Part shown: positions 22,023 through 34,010 of the stretch, piece by piece
Numbering within the stretch: position 1 is the stretch's first letter
Layout: each line of letters opens with the position of its first letter
Origin: Paraspadella gotoi
Lineage: Eukaryota > Chaetognatha
Direction of reading: 5' to 3'
NCBI GenBank assembly: GCA_051294375.1
Contig: CM119266.1
Coordinates: 12,375,705-12,439,704, forward strand
DNA length: 64,000 nucleotides
Made by a program: the position numbers and the translations under genes
Notes under the pieces: generated by a model
Told to the model about the DNA's origin: nothing
The model's input: the letters and a program-made list of their open reading frames with translations, nothing else
Databases searched by the model: none

Positions 22023-22045
22023 CTCTCTCTCTTCTCTCTCTCTCT
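21967..22045. repeat. (TC)n microsatellite
   Basis: TC run immediately upstream of the candidate exon at 22060. Confidence 0.95.
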
Positions 22046-22059
22046 GGTCAACCATCGAG

Positions 22060-22160
22060 ATATTATCGTGGTTCGACCGCAATATTCCAACTCTCTTCAT
22101 TTCCTCCGTGGATTCGAGGCAGAATCGGAAGAGGATGAAATCAGCGACGAGATGAGGAAA
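22060..22160 (+). other. Unassigned candidate exon 1 of a pair
   Basis: After a TC-rich tract and AG at 22058-22059, the frame reads VVRPQYSNSLHFLRGF then EAESEEDEISDEMRK and stops at aaag|gtaagg, a strong donor in phase 1. Acidic and coding-like; protein not recognised. Confidence 0.35.
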
Positions 22161-22296
22161 GGTAAGGGGGGAGTCTATTGGGGAATAGGGGGTGAAGGGT
22201 TGGGGGGGAGGAAAGGAGAAAATGGGGTGGAATGGAACCGTGTATGGATGACCTAATACTTGCGCAGGGAGTGAATTATAGAGAATATAGAGAACG

Positions 22297-22327
22297 AGGA
22301 GAGAGAGAGAAGAGAGAGAGAGAGGAG

Positions 22328-22376
<49 letters not shown>

Positions 22377-22470
22377 AGAGAAGAGAGAAGAAGAGGAGAG
22401 AGAGAGAGAGAGAGGGGAGAGGAGAGAAGGAGAGAGAGAGAGAGTGGGAGAGAGAGAGAGAGAGAGAGAA
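22297..22470. repeat. (GA)n microsatellite, long interrupted
   Basis: About 170 bases of GA with gaag, ggag and gtggg interruptions. Confidence 0.95.
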
Positions 22471-22695
22471 TATAGTATTAAAGAGAGAGTGTTCTGAAGC
22501 TGCCGTGAAACTGGGGCGAAGCTTATAGCAAAAACAAACTATGTACAAAAGTTGTAAAAGGTTAATTAAAGTGTGACGTTTCTCAAAAGTAAATAATACA
22601 TAGAGTAGAAAATACGTTACGATGAAAAGGGGGGGGAAAGGGAAAGCTATAAAGGTTCCGGAATCATATTTCATGATTTCGTCCTACTCTTTCAG

Positions 22696-22778
22696 ACATT
22701 CCCAAAGGTTGGAACCTTTTCGCGCAGGTTCGGCGTTCCATCGATCAAAATGAGAAAAAAAGGAAAATTTCATGAAGG
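22696..22778 (+). other. Unassigned candidate exon 2 of a pair
   Basis: Acceptor ctctttcag; in the phase set by the exon at 22060-22160 it reads DIPKGWNLFAQVRRSID and QNEKK, then meets tga. If the seven-A run at about 22754-22760 were one base shorter, the frame would stay open to a strong donor gaag|gtaagg at 22778. It could be a true C-terminus or a homopolymer error. Confidence 0.35.
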
Positions 22779-22810
22779 TAAGGAAAAGGAAAAGGAAAAA
22801 GTAAAGAAAG

Positions 22811-22841
<31 letters not shown>

Positions 22842-22956
22842 NNNNNNNNNNNNNNNNNNNNNNNNNNNNNNNNNNNNNNNNNNNNNNNNNNNNNNNNNNN
22901 NNNNNNNNNNNNNNNNNNNNNNNNNNNNNNNNNNNNNNNNNNNNNNNNNNNNNNNN
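22842..22956. other. Assembly gap (115 N)
   Basis: Flanked by AAAG repeats on the left and AAAT repeats on the right. Confidence 1.
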
Positions 22957-22959
22957 AAA

Positions 22960-22990
<31 letters not shown>

Positions 22991-23676
22991 ACAAACGATT
23001 TAGCTTAAAAAACACTTCATCATGGTAGGTGGCGACGTCATATGCCCCATCAATCTTTGCCTTTCACTCATTTTGAAGAAAATGTTATGAATATAAAAGG
23101 TACATTGAAGAGAGGAGGAAATTTTCCGATTGGGTTAGAAAGGTCATGAGTCATGAGTCATGACGACAAAAATTGGACTGTGACGTATGAAATACAAAAA
23201 ACCTCGTCTTACACTTTTATAATTATGATAAGTATATATCTCTTTTTTTGAAGATTATTCTCTTGAAAACGAGTGGTAAATCACTATACTAGCTGACAGA
23301 TCAGAGGACAGACGGACTGGTGGAAAGATTGACTACAAAAAAAAAGAGTCGAGAAGAAAAAAAAAGTGAGAAAACTTTAGAGGAAAAGAACCAAAAAAAA
23401 AAAAGCGTCGGTTTTTTAATAAAGAAAAAAGAGAGAGAAAAGAAATTGGTTTAGAAAAAAGAAAAAAAAAACTTTTCGTGACGTTTGACTCTGTTATGGA
23501 TTGAATCCCTGGGAGAAAAAAATGGCGTCGACGTCGAAAACAAAATAAACGAAGCAGAAACAAAACAAAAAGACAATTAGTCCAGAAGAAAATGGGGGAA
23601 CTTTGAAAAAAAGGGAGGAGATAATATTACGGGATTGGAGAGGGGGGGGACGAGAGTTGAATAAAATATTAAGAGT

Positions 23677-23677
<1 letters not shown>

Positions 23678-23750
<73 letters not shown>
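23678..23750. repeat. (GA)n microsatellite
   Basis: Near-perfect run of about 36 units. Confidence 0.97.
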
Positions 23751-23751
<1 letters not shown>

Positions 23752-24465
23752 AGCGACAGTTTTTTTTTCCATATTCGGCGGAAATGGAATTTTGTTTTCT
23801 TTTTCCTTTCCTCTATTTTTAAATTTTTTCTTTCTTTCCCACTTTTCGCTATGAACTTACTTCCAGGCGACTTTGGTTTCCTTCCTAACCTTTCCTCCGA
23901 TGACCTCACCCCTCCCAAATGTCTTTCCCTTATCTTCCCTACTTTATTCTCTCTCTCCACTCGACCTTTTTTCCTTTGTAAATCCTTCACAAAGAACTTT
24001 TGATATCTTCTTTATTTCTTTCCTCGTCGTATTCTTTTCTTTTATGCTTTGTCAAGTTCCTTCATTTCCCCCAACTTCAACGCCACCATTCACTTGCCCT
24101 TTCACTCTCGCTCTCATCACCTGTCACTTTTGCTTTCTTTCTTTCAATCTTCTTTGATATTTCTTTATAATCCTTTTTTTTCTCAACCTTCAAAACTTCC
24201 CAACTCTTTGGTTCGTACTTTCTTCCTTTTTTGTTTCGCATAAACTCCTCACTTTAAAACCTTTTTCTCTTTCCCACATTAACCTGTATCCTTTAATTTC
24301 TTATTTAAATTCATTCACTTTCTATAATCATTTCCAACATGGCCGTCATCTTTTTCCTCAAATCATTTCACCTCCAATCTTTTCGTTTCCGCAAATCATC
24401 TAACCTGCAGGTTTTTTTTTTGCCATGAACTCATCTTACCTTCCATCTCCTCTTTTATTTTTCCA

Positions 24466-24550
24466 TTTCCTTTTTCTTTTCCTTTTCCTTTTCCTTTTCC
24501 TTTTCCTTTTCCTTTTCCTTTTCCTTTTCCTTTTCCTTTTCCTTTTCCAT
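24466..24550. repeat. (CTTTTC)n hexanucleotide array
   Basis: About 13 near-perfect units of ttttcc; translates to alternating Phe/Leu, not a gene. Confidence 0.95.
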
Positions 24551-24751
24551 TTCCTTTTTATTTTCTTTCCTTCTCGTCGACGACTTCGCGTCTCCGACGA
24601 TTCCCTCCTTCCTTTATCTCGACTCTGATTGGTCGATTCCAAACTGGAATTATCGACCAATCAAGAACCTCGCTCTAACGTCTTGGCTTCCTTTTTCCGC
24701 TTCCTCATTGGTTTAAAGTGTTCCACCAACCTCTACGCGACCGAGCGTCGC

Positions 24752-24753
<2 letters not shown>

Positions 24754-24836
<83 letters not shown>
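24754..24836. repeat. (TC)n microsatellite
   Basis: Perfect run of about 41 units. Confidence 0.97.
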
Positions 24837-24838
<2 letters not shown>

Positions 24839-25564
24839 CCGAGCGTCTCTTTATTTCCTCAGCACGAAATCGCGTCGCTGAATTTCACGCAGGAGAAAGC
24901 GAACTCTACTTTTTTTTTCGGCCTAAAATGAAAAAAAAAAATTAAATGTTGAGACTTTTCTCCTTTCGTTCCCACTCCTATTTTTACGAGCGTAATTTGC
25001 AAAGATTCCAGATTTTGTTTTCCGTTCTTTTGCGTCTGTGCCAAGTGTTCCGGGAAAACAAATTTTTTTTTAAGATTTCGTTAATGCGAATCCTGGTAGA
25101 GAAAGAAAAATTCTTGGATTAAAAAATAATTAAAAACACGAAACAGAAAAAGAGAGAGAGAAGAGAGAAAGAGGAGAGAGAGAGAGAGGAGAGAGAGAGG
25201 AGGAGAGGAAGAGAGGAAGAGAGAGAGAGAGACAGACGTCCTCATCTCTCAACGCTTCATTCTTTTTCTCATTTTCACGTCGCACAAAAATCTCCATTTT
25301 TTTCCTTCGCCATTTCGACGTTTTTTTTCTTTATATCTTTTTATTTTTTTATTTTTTTGGCTTCTTTTGTTTTTTTATTTCCGGGGGAGAGGGGGGGGCG
25401 TAGCGGCGTTTAAAACTAGAGGCGACGACGCGCGACGCTCATTAGCCTGGAAACGAAGGAGACGTCCTTCGTCGCCGTCACTGACGTCCTCGACATCGGC
25501 GTTCGTGACGCTTACGTGACATTTTCATCGAATCGAAGGTGAAACAAGGCTGACGGTGCGACTA

Positions 25565-25568
25565 ATAT

Positions 25569-25666
<98 letters not shown>

Positions 25667-25708
25667 TGTTAATAAAAATATTAATAATAATAATAATAAT
25701 AATAATAT
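25565..25708. repeat. (AAT)n microsatellite, long
   Basis: About 145 bases, largely perfect AAT/TAA units with an aaaaatgttaat break near 25662-25683. Confidence 0.97.
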
Positions 25709-26699
25709 AAATAAATGATTCTTGAGAGAAAAATTATTAATTGTAATTCTTAATTCTTAATTCTTAATTATATCGAAAGCATTTTATAGAAACCAATTCC
25801 TAATCTTAATTCTTAATTCTTAATTCTTATTTCTTAATTGTATCGAAGCGGTGCCGCGCTGTTTCGGTTCTGAGTTCTGCTTTACCACGGCGATGCGTTC
25901 CGAGATATACCGTATTCCGCTTAGTAGGTGACAACCTTGTACTAGATTTGACCACATCGCAAGAAAACGGCTATTTTTGTCATTGTCTGGTTCTAGGGTC
26001 TAGACGTCTCCCGAGACCGTCGGCCTTTTAAGAGCTTTATTTGGATCCAAAATTTATTCTCTTATCAAATTGATCAATTTGTCTGAAATTAATCTTGATT
26101 TTGTTAATTTAACTAATGGGCGTCGCAAATACACCGATCGCCCATATTCCTTTTTTTTTAAATCTATTTGATTAATTTCGTCTAACGCGTTTTATTGCGC
26201 GAAAAACCGAAAAATAAAAAATTGCTAAAATTCCGTCAAAAAAATAAAAAAAAAACAAAAAAAAACTCAGATTTTGAAACCCAAAATCGGAATTTTTGGC
26301 TTTGGTTTCTTTTTTTAGTCGTAAACCGGGGAGGAAAGGAGGAAAAGAGGAAAGGAGAAAAGTAGGAAAGGAGAAAAGGAGAAAAGGAGGAAAGGAGGAA
26401 AGAAAGAAAGGAGTTGCCAAAACAAATTCCGAAATCCAATCTCTTGTTTACTTTCCATCGTCGCGTTGGCCGATATTGTAGAGCGTAGAGAAGAAGGCTG
26501 GCGCCGGCCCCATATAACCGATGGCGGTGCCGATTTCGATATTGCAAATGGCCGGCCCAATCGACTTCGTTGCAAGCCTACCAGCCCACCTCCACGAATG
26601 CCAGAGCTGTCACGCGGAAGTATATTTTCGGAATCGGGCCGAGGTTACGTTGTACGTAATCCGATTAAATGCAACGCGGCGAAAGCCGTTCTCGCGATG

Positions 26700-27390
26700 T
26701 GACGCTGCGTTCTGCCACGACCGCTATAACTTGCATTAGCGATCTCCTTTAAGCAATAATAAGAAATAATATCGACGTCCAAAATCCCAATCGCTCTTTC
26801 ATCATCATCATCGTCATCGTCATCATCATCACCATCGTCATCTTCAACGCCAATCATGAGTCTCTTATTTGACACTCTCCGGCGCAGAGAGTGTCCTCTG
26901 CCGAGTTTTCGCCCAATCGCCACTTCCCCACTTCCCCCCCCCCCCCAATCCGCCATTTCTCCGATCCTGAACGCTCGCCTTCAGTTTCGACTTTTCTGTG
27001 TCAACAGCGGCGCCCTCGCATTAGGTTACGGATCTTTATAAATAACGACGACGACTTTTTGGATACAAACGACGGAGTAACGAAGGACAAAGACGATTGT
27101 AACCTTATGACGATGATGATGATTAGAATGATGATGACGATGATGATGATTAGAATGATGATGGCGATGATGATGATGATGATAATGATGATTATTATGA
27201 TATTTTTGACAATGACGACAATAACAATTATGATGATGATATCGACGATGATTTTAATGATCATGACGATGAAAATGATAGTGATGACGATGATACGAAT
27301 CAAAAGAATGTCACTGTTAAAGAAAACTGTAATTAAGACTTCGTCTCAACGACGATAACGACGTTGAGCACGATGGCGACTTCATGACAA
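26700..27390. other. ATC/GAT triplet-rich region
   Basis: ATC repeats at about 26800-26850 and GAT/ATG repeats at about 27108-27300. Open frames here translate to poly-Met, poly-Ile or poly-Asp and are not genes. Confidence 0.7.
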
Positions 27391-27391
27391 C

Positions 27392-27592
27392 CAGGGATGT
27401 GGAGCTGGAGCTGGAGCTGGAGTCGGAGCTGCGGAGCTGGCATATTTGGCCGGAGGGCTGGAGCTGGAGCTGGAGCTGAATTTATTTTCTTTACCGGGCG
27501 GGATCTTGGAGTGGAGCGAGATTTATCTTGGCCGGAGTGACTTGGAGTCACGGAGCGGGCAAAAAAAGGCTCCAACTCCAGCTCAAGAAAAT
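27392..27592. repeat. GAGCTG-rich terminal region (left)
   Basis: Runs of GGAGCTGGAGCTGG interrupted by ggccggagg-type segments, ending in ggctccaactccagctc, the reverse-complement of the motif. About 200 bases. Confidence 0.7.
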
Positions 27593-28828
27593 TTTGGAAA
27601 TAATAAATTTAATTAAAATTGACAAAATAATATTAATTTTTTCGAAGGAAAAAAGCTTATTAAACGTTGTCTCTTGTTTGTTCAGTATAGATTTAAAATC
27701 AAATCCAAATTATAATTTGCAATTTTGATATTAAATGTTAAGCCGTGACTTTTGGTAAAATATTTTTCCTTTAAAATTAAGCTTGAATTGCTTCAGTGAC
27801 ACATTACATTATATAATAAGTATAGTAAAAATAATAGATTTAAATTTGGTGACAAATATAAACTTAGTTAAAATTCGTAAACTATAAATAAGGAAAAAGT
27901 CTTTTAAAGTGTAACATAACATTATTTTTCAAAATGTTATTACTTTCGTTTATTATTATTATTTATTATAACTTGGCAACCTTACACTTATAACTCTAAC
28001 CTATACATTGAACATTAACTTATTTTTCCAGACAAGTGCATCATTTTAGGTTATTATATCTAATTATATAACTAATTTATGCCACTTATTTATTTAACCT
28101 TTTAGTTTATTTTATAATATATTCGCTTAACTTTTAGTTTACTTTAAATTTCATGACACTTTCATTTATTAAACTTTACGTCAAATATTCATTGGTATAT
28201 TGGTCATGGTGATTGGTTATTACGTTTTTTTACGTTAGCTCACATTTACCCAAGTCAATTATATCAAAAAGTCATACTTAACATTTTTAAATCATTTGTT
28301 CCTTTAGATTCATATGTCATTATTTAGTATGTTAGTATGTCTTTTTCAGTACTTATTATGTTTGGTTTTTTGGTTTTATTTTTGTTGCATCACGGTCAAC
28401 ATCAGTTGATAGTCTTTTTGTGTTATCATTTTTCCGTATAGCATAGCAAACATTTTTTATTGGGTCACGGTCATCATTATTGCGACATTTTATTAATTTA
28501 TTAGTGTCAATATCGTTTATAACGCCCATTTCTTGTGCTGTATGTCTTTGAATTTTTTATAAGGTCACGGATATCGTTAATGTCATTACGTCTATTTTAT
28601 ATGCTGTAGGACTTGATTATTTTATAGTATCAAAGTGAAACTTAATGTTTTTAGATCTGATAGTAGTGTGGAGTGATGAAAAGAATTTAAGCGATGGTTA
28701 ACAATATTTTTTTGCTGTCTTTTGTTATGTTAATTAAAAAAAATCATGCATTTTAAAAAATCTTTAGCATAACAGTTATAGCAATTGTATTTCTATAATA
28801 TGTTGTATTGTGCGGTATATTCACATCG

Positions 28829-29345
28829 CCTCACGTCCATCATCGTTCAGCCAAATCCCATTGGGCTCAGAGGGGGAAGATACCAAACCAGGCGTAGAGT
28901 TCCATCCACTCCTCACGACTTCCCCCTGCGTGCCAAAGCGAGACGTCCTAGGGTAACCGCCCAGTGACTGGAGGCGTCACTGAAGGTTCGGAAGCCCCAA
29001 AAGCCAACAGTGAAATGCCCATCCCAATGGGCTATCACCAGGCAACCCAGCTTGTTGCCTCAAAGTGGTGAGCCCTACTATCAAACACGGCCAACCTTTT
29101 CAGGGTCGCTTATGACAACCATTGCCCTGCCAACTTTGGGTACATTACGACAAGCCTAGGCCCTTTGGGGTTACGCTACGACAAACTCCTATGCCCCACA
29201 CCTACGCGCTTATCACTCTCTCCCTCATATAACAGGTCTGTTCAGATACTTCCAGGCTTGAGGAACTCTGAGTTGATGTTTTGGCCGGGATCTCAGTCCA
29301 TCATCACGTCCTCACGTTCATCATCGTTCAGCCCAAATCCATTGG
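28829..29345 (+). repeat. GC-richer 0.5 kb segment bounded by 36-base direct repeats
   Basis: The two ends (28829-28864 and 29310-29345) are near-identical direct repeats, spaced 481 bases, beginning cctcacgt and ending cattgg. The segment is much more GC-rich than the AT-rich DNA around it. It may be a small retroelement inserted into the hAT-like element; family not recognised. Confidence 0.55.
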
Positions 29346-30999
29346 TTTAGTATGGACCATTTTATAGGATACCCAAATTTTTTTTTAAAAATTGAACAAA
29401 GCAAACTACTGTAGTTATACATAAAGGCAATTGTACAAAATATTTTTCCACTGATTTTTTTTTAAAAAAAGTTAATTTAAATTATATATTTTTATATATT
29501 TATTCAATATTTTATAATATTGATTATAATAATGTTTTAAATCTTTTCTTAAATGCAGAACAGTAAAAAACAACTTTTATACTTTTAGCTCAGAGCTTTT
29601 TATAATGCAATATCATTATTTTAAAATTATTTACTTACTTGTTCCTATTACTTTTTTAATTGATTTAATAATAATTTATTGAACCATTTTTGCCTGGCTT
29701 TATGATTCAATCGCTCACAACATCCAAATAAAAGAAAATTTAAAATATCAAATTAATTTAGCATATTTTATAAATTTTTTATTATTGTTAATATTTGTTT
29801 ATTTCTTTTTATTATACACTTATTTTATACAAATTAAAATTTTAAATAATTAATCTATTCAAAATATTTTTTACATAATTTTTGTAAAAAAATTTATTTT
29901 AAAGTCAAAAAGTTATCTAAAAATTAAAAAAGTGAGAAATGATGACTCATTTTAAATTGAATGTTCTGCAAAGAAAAATTCATAAAATTGAATTCGAATA
30001 TAGTATCATAAAATGCGTAAGAAACTTATCTTTGACATTGTATCTCAGAATACATTTAATACAAAGTTCCGCCACAATATGTAAAAGTTAACCGACAGTT
30101 ACCATTGGACACACTGTAGTTACTACTTCAGAGAGTTAAAAAGTTGAGAATTTTTGACCTCTTTTTCCAATTTTGGACACTTAATACAAAAAAATTTATG
30201 ATAACGTTTTATATTTTATTGGTCTAATTTTTTTATGAAAAATCTGAAACCATTAATAAAAATTAAGAAAATTTATTTATAAAGGTTAATACTTATTAAA
30301 TACTATTGCATGCCATAAATACACGGGCTAAGAAAGTATTTAGTAATACTTGGCAGCAGACTGGTAAGTCATTCACTAAATGCTTCTGGTGCATGTGTTT
30401 CATACTTGTGTAGTCAGTTGACACATCTGTCATATAGTGAGGCTGAACCCCGAACATCAGTATATTCTTGACGTCTGGTTGTTATGTAATGAAAACTTTT
30501 GCACAGTAGTGTCAACCATAAAACTTTTTTTTAATAATTTTCTAATCATGTGATCATATCGCGAAATACACAGAAAAAGGAGAAAGTCACTGTGGCGCAA
30601 AAACATTGGATGTACCGATTCTTGTTTTGTTTTATGCAACAATTTTATTTTAGAAAGGAAATTTTTTAAACTTTAGATGTAAGTCTTCATTTAGCGCAAA
30701 AAATTAATAAATCATTTGTGAAAATTTTTACAAAGTATAAGGTTTGCGTGTGCTGAAACGTGGACAAGAGGGAGAGAGATAGAGGTTTCCAAAAAAAAGA
30801 AAATAACAGGTGGGAGGTTAAGAGTGTGTGTGAATAAGTACTAAAAAGTGAGGGATATTGAAAGAAAGGATAGTTGAGATAAGTTAATATATATTTAACA
30901 ATTTAAGTTTGCAAAATTATCATTTTAAATAAAAATTTAAAAAGTTGTAACAATGAACTACATTAAGAGAGAAAGTTAGATAAAAAATAAGAGAAGAAA

Positions 31000-31400
31000 G
31001 AGCTTGGCCCCCGCTTCTGGACAAAGGAAAGCAGTGACGATGTTATACGGGTCATTGGCATGTCATAGGTCATTTGGATCTTTGAGTTCCCAGACTTTAT
31101 GGACCTCGTCATTTTAGGGTCGGGGCATAAGATCCTCTTTTGGAAAAATGCCTCGGATCTTTCATCTGACCTGATATGTCTGCCGGCTGCCCTCTTCTTG
31201 CCTTAGACAAGGCGGGCTAAAGTTCTGTCCTTGGTCCTTGGCATTGGGAGTGCAGACCTTACCCTTCCTCTAACTGTAGCCGCCTTATTATGTCAGGTCG
31301 GTGGGTCAGTTGGTCAAGGTAAGGGTAAGGTAAAGACCTTAAACGATGCATAAGTATCTACTTTTCATGATCACCTTAAAAAGGTGATCACATGACACAG
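31000..31400. repeat. GC-richer unclassified segment with inverted repeat
   Basis: Complex sequence unlike its AT-rich surroundings. It contains gaccttaccctt near 31255 and its complement aagggtaaggt near 31320, which could form a hairpin. Possibly another inserted element. Confidence 0.35.
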
Positions 31401-31677
31401 AATTCAATGCAGCATAACTCATGAAATACTGAGCCTTAAACTAGATAGTAAAATCCTGATAAATAATGTCTACATTTAAGTACAATTGTTCTCATACATA
31501 AATATTAAAAAATACATTAATTATATAATAAATGAATTAATCAAATTATTTCATACATGAATTAATTAAATTATTATATTTTAAATTATAAGCAAATAGA
31601 TAAGTTATCATAAGTAAATTTCATTTAAAATTTAGGTCTAATTAGATATAAGCAACATTAAATCAATTAAAACTTTA

Positions 31678-31875
31678 AAGGTCGGAGCTGGGAGCCGGAG
31701 CGGATCTGGAGCCTGTCTCAAAATTTTTTAGTGGAGCTGAGCTGGAGTCGGAGCTGGAAAAAAATTTTTTAGGATGGAGCCGCGAGTTGGAGCTGGAGCT
31801 GAAAAATTTTTTGGCCGGACAGGAGTGAGTTGGAGCTGGAGCTGTGAGAAAAAATGGCCCAGCTCCACAACCCTG
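31678..31875. repeat. GAGCTG-rich terminal region (right)
   Basis: Same kind of sequence as 27392-27592 and in the same orientation for most of its length, ending in cccagctccacaaccctg. Confidence 0.7.
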
Positions 31876-31997
31876 ATTTTGGCAACGAAGCTGACGGCGA
31901 CCGATTGATTTTTTTGTACGGGCTCGCTCTTCTCATGTTGGAACGCGCTGCGTTTTGAGCCGTGTTCCGGAATTCCCTTTCCAATTATTCATGCTAA

Positions 31998-31999
<2 letters not shown>

Positions 32000-32038
<39 letters not shown>

Positions 32039-32065
32039 CTTCTCTCTCTCTCTCTCTCTCTCTCT
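32000..32065. repeat. (TC)n microsatellite
   Basis: Shortly after the right end of the hAT-like element. Confidence 0.95.
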
Positions 32066-32284
32066 TCACGCACAATACCACCTGTTTTCCGACTCTCTCC
32101 GTCCATTATAGATGCGTTACCGACTCAAGTTTTTCCATGAACTCTTTTTCTCTTCCGCTCGCCTCATTTAAAGTTTCCATTATACCCCCTCCCCCCACTT
32201 CGCTCCGTTCCCGTCGCTCGCTCCCGCAATTACCCTGGACTGTTCCCGCGCGATACAGTATATTAATACGCGGCAATCTTTCGC

Positions 32285-32437
32285 TCTATCTCTCTCTCTC
32301 TCTTCTCTCTTCTTTTCTCTCTCTCTCATCTCTCTCTCTCTCTCTCTCTCTAACTACTCGCTCTCTCTCCTCTCTCTCTCTCTTCTCTTTCTTCTCTCTC
32401 TCTTCTCTCTCTCTCTCTCTCACTCTCTCTCTCCTCT

Positions 32438-32487
<50 letters not shown>

Positions 32488-32560
32488 AACTACTCGTCTC
32501 TCTCTTCCATCTCTCTCATCATCTCCATCTCTCCTCTCTCTTCCTCTCTCTCTCAAACAG
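32285..32560. repeat. (TC)n compound array
   Basis: About 275 bases of TC with tcttc interruptions and a twice-occurring ctctaactactcg unit, suggesting internal duplication. Confidence 0.95.
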
Positions 32561-33329
32561 AGTTTCTTTTAATTCCATCTCCAGACGCGACGGTGCCCTA
32601 TTAACCTTACCTTTTGCTTTTTTTGGTTTCGCCAATCGTGAAAGGCCAAAAAAAATATTCGCAATGAAAAGGTCTCTCACACTCTCGGGCCCACTTCCAT
32701 TCACCACTATGTCGCCACCTCGTGATCACGGCCTAAAACCAACCTCACCCGACCTACTTTTTCACGGTAGATTTTATTTCTCGCCTTCCCCCGGGCGGCT
32801 TGGGTCGCCCGCGGCGCTATTCCGCGTTTAGCGTCGCTTTTAAAGTTTCTTCTTTTCTCTTTCTTGAGATTTATTTCTGAATTCGGCGGTTCGCCCTTAA
32901 CCTTAACCCCTTCGCGTTTACCTTCCCGGGTCTGTCGCTTCGAATGGTCTCGGGGTTTCGCTTCTCGGCTTCCTTGTTTGTCGACCACACGAGGTACTTA
33001 CCCGCCACCCGTTCCATTAATTACCCAACGATCCGGGTTACCCCGATTTGATTCTGCGACGACCCTGAGACCTCAGATTAAATCCTTCTCTGTCCGTCCA
33101 TTTCCTTCGATACTAATGCCTTTCAAAATCCAACCCCTTGATTGCCCTTTCCCCTATTATCACCCCCCTTCCACCCACCTACCCTCGCCACTTCCCACTC
33201 TCCCCCCCATCAACTTTACCCTTACTCGATCGTCCTTCTGGTCGACCTTTTCTTTCCTTCGACACCTCAAGAGAAAGTGGCGAAATTCTCTTCGGCCTCT
33301 AGTCGAATTCGTGAGAGTCCAAACTTTCC

Positions 33330-33332
33330 TCT

Positions 33333-33370
<38 letters not shown>

Positions 33371-33377
33371 TCTCTCG

Positions 33378-33413
<36 letters not shown>

Positions 33414-33432
33414 CCTCTTTCTCTCTCTCTGA
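33330..33432. repeat. (TC)n compound array
   Basis: Two TC runs separated by cttctctcgggtc. Confidence 0.95.
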
Positions 33433-33979
33433 TGGGTCTCTCATCCCTTCTATTTTCGTGAGAAGTACAAAACAGTCGCACTTCACGACAGAGACTGGCC
33501 AAACTACAGTAACGCAAAACACACATCCATTCATGAATTCACATTCATTCATTCAATTCATTCAATTCATGCAATTTTTTTCAAAAACGCGCAGCGGCAT
33601 GGCACCTTCTGGTTTTTAAAACTCCTAAGAATTCCTTGTTGTCTCCCTATTCCCAAATTCCATCTACCGGAACTCAGTTTTGTAACTGAACATGAGAAAA
33701 TGCCCACAACTCCATCCTAAACGCCAAACGTCGGTTTCTCTTCTCTCTCTCTCTGCCTCCGGGTTTCCGCTTACCAATATTCGCCCCCGAGTTTTTTCTC
33801 GCCGAGCATGTTGGCGACAGAAACGATGAAGGCGGCGACTAAACAGTCGAGGCGCAGCGTGGCGGACCGCGATGCGCGGGGGCCACGCATGCGTCGGCAT
33901 CTCGTCGACTTTGGCGCGTTTGAAAAATTAAAAGCCGAAGCGAAAATCAGATATTAAGATTTCGATTCTCTCTCTCTCT

Positions 33980-34010
<31 letters not shown>

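Larger units (their letters stand above)
20990..26700. other. Gene-poor repeat-rich region
   Basis: Contains GA arrays (22297-22470, 23678-23750, 25150-25232), TC arrays (21967-22045, 24754-24836), the CTTTTC array, the AAT array, a 115-base gap (22842-22956) and AAAG/AAAT runs on either side of it. Apart from the candidate exons at 22060-22160 and 22696-22778, nothing coding is recognised. Confidence 0.5.
27392..31875. mobile_element. Putative hAT-like element, transposase not visible
   Basis: The left end CAGGGATGTGGAGCTGG (27392-27408) is inverted at the right end (31859-31875; CAGGGTTGTGGAGCTGG on the minus strand), 16 of 17 matching. Both ends carry about 190 bases of repeated GGAGCTGGAGC units, a known feature of many hAT subterminal regions. 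The 4.5 kb interior is AT-rich and has no long open frame, so it is non-autonomous or decayed. No clean 8-base target duplication is visible. Alternatively, the two ends are separate 200-bp MITE copies. Confidence 0.5.

Noticed and set aside
24425-24628. Phe/Leu-rich membrane protein
   Set aside because: It is the CTTTTC hexanucleotide array in translation.
27001-27303. Hydrophobic poly-Ile/Met protein
   Set aside because: It is the translation of ATC/GAT triplets on either strand.
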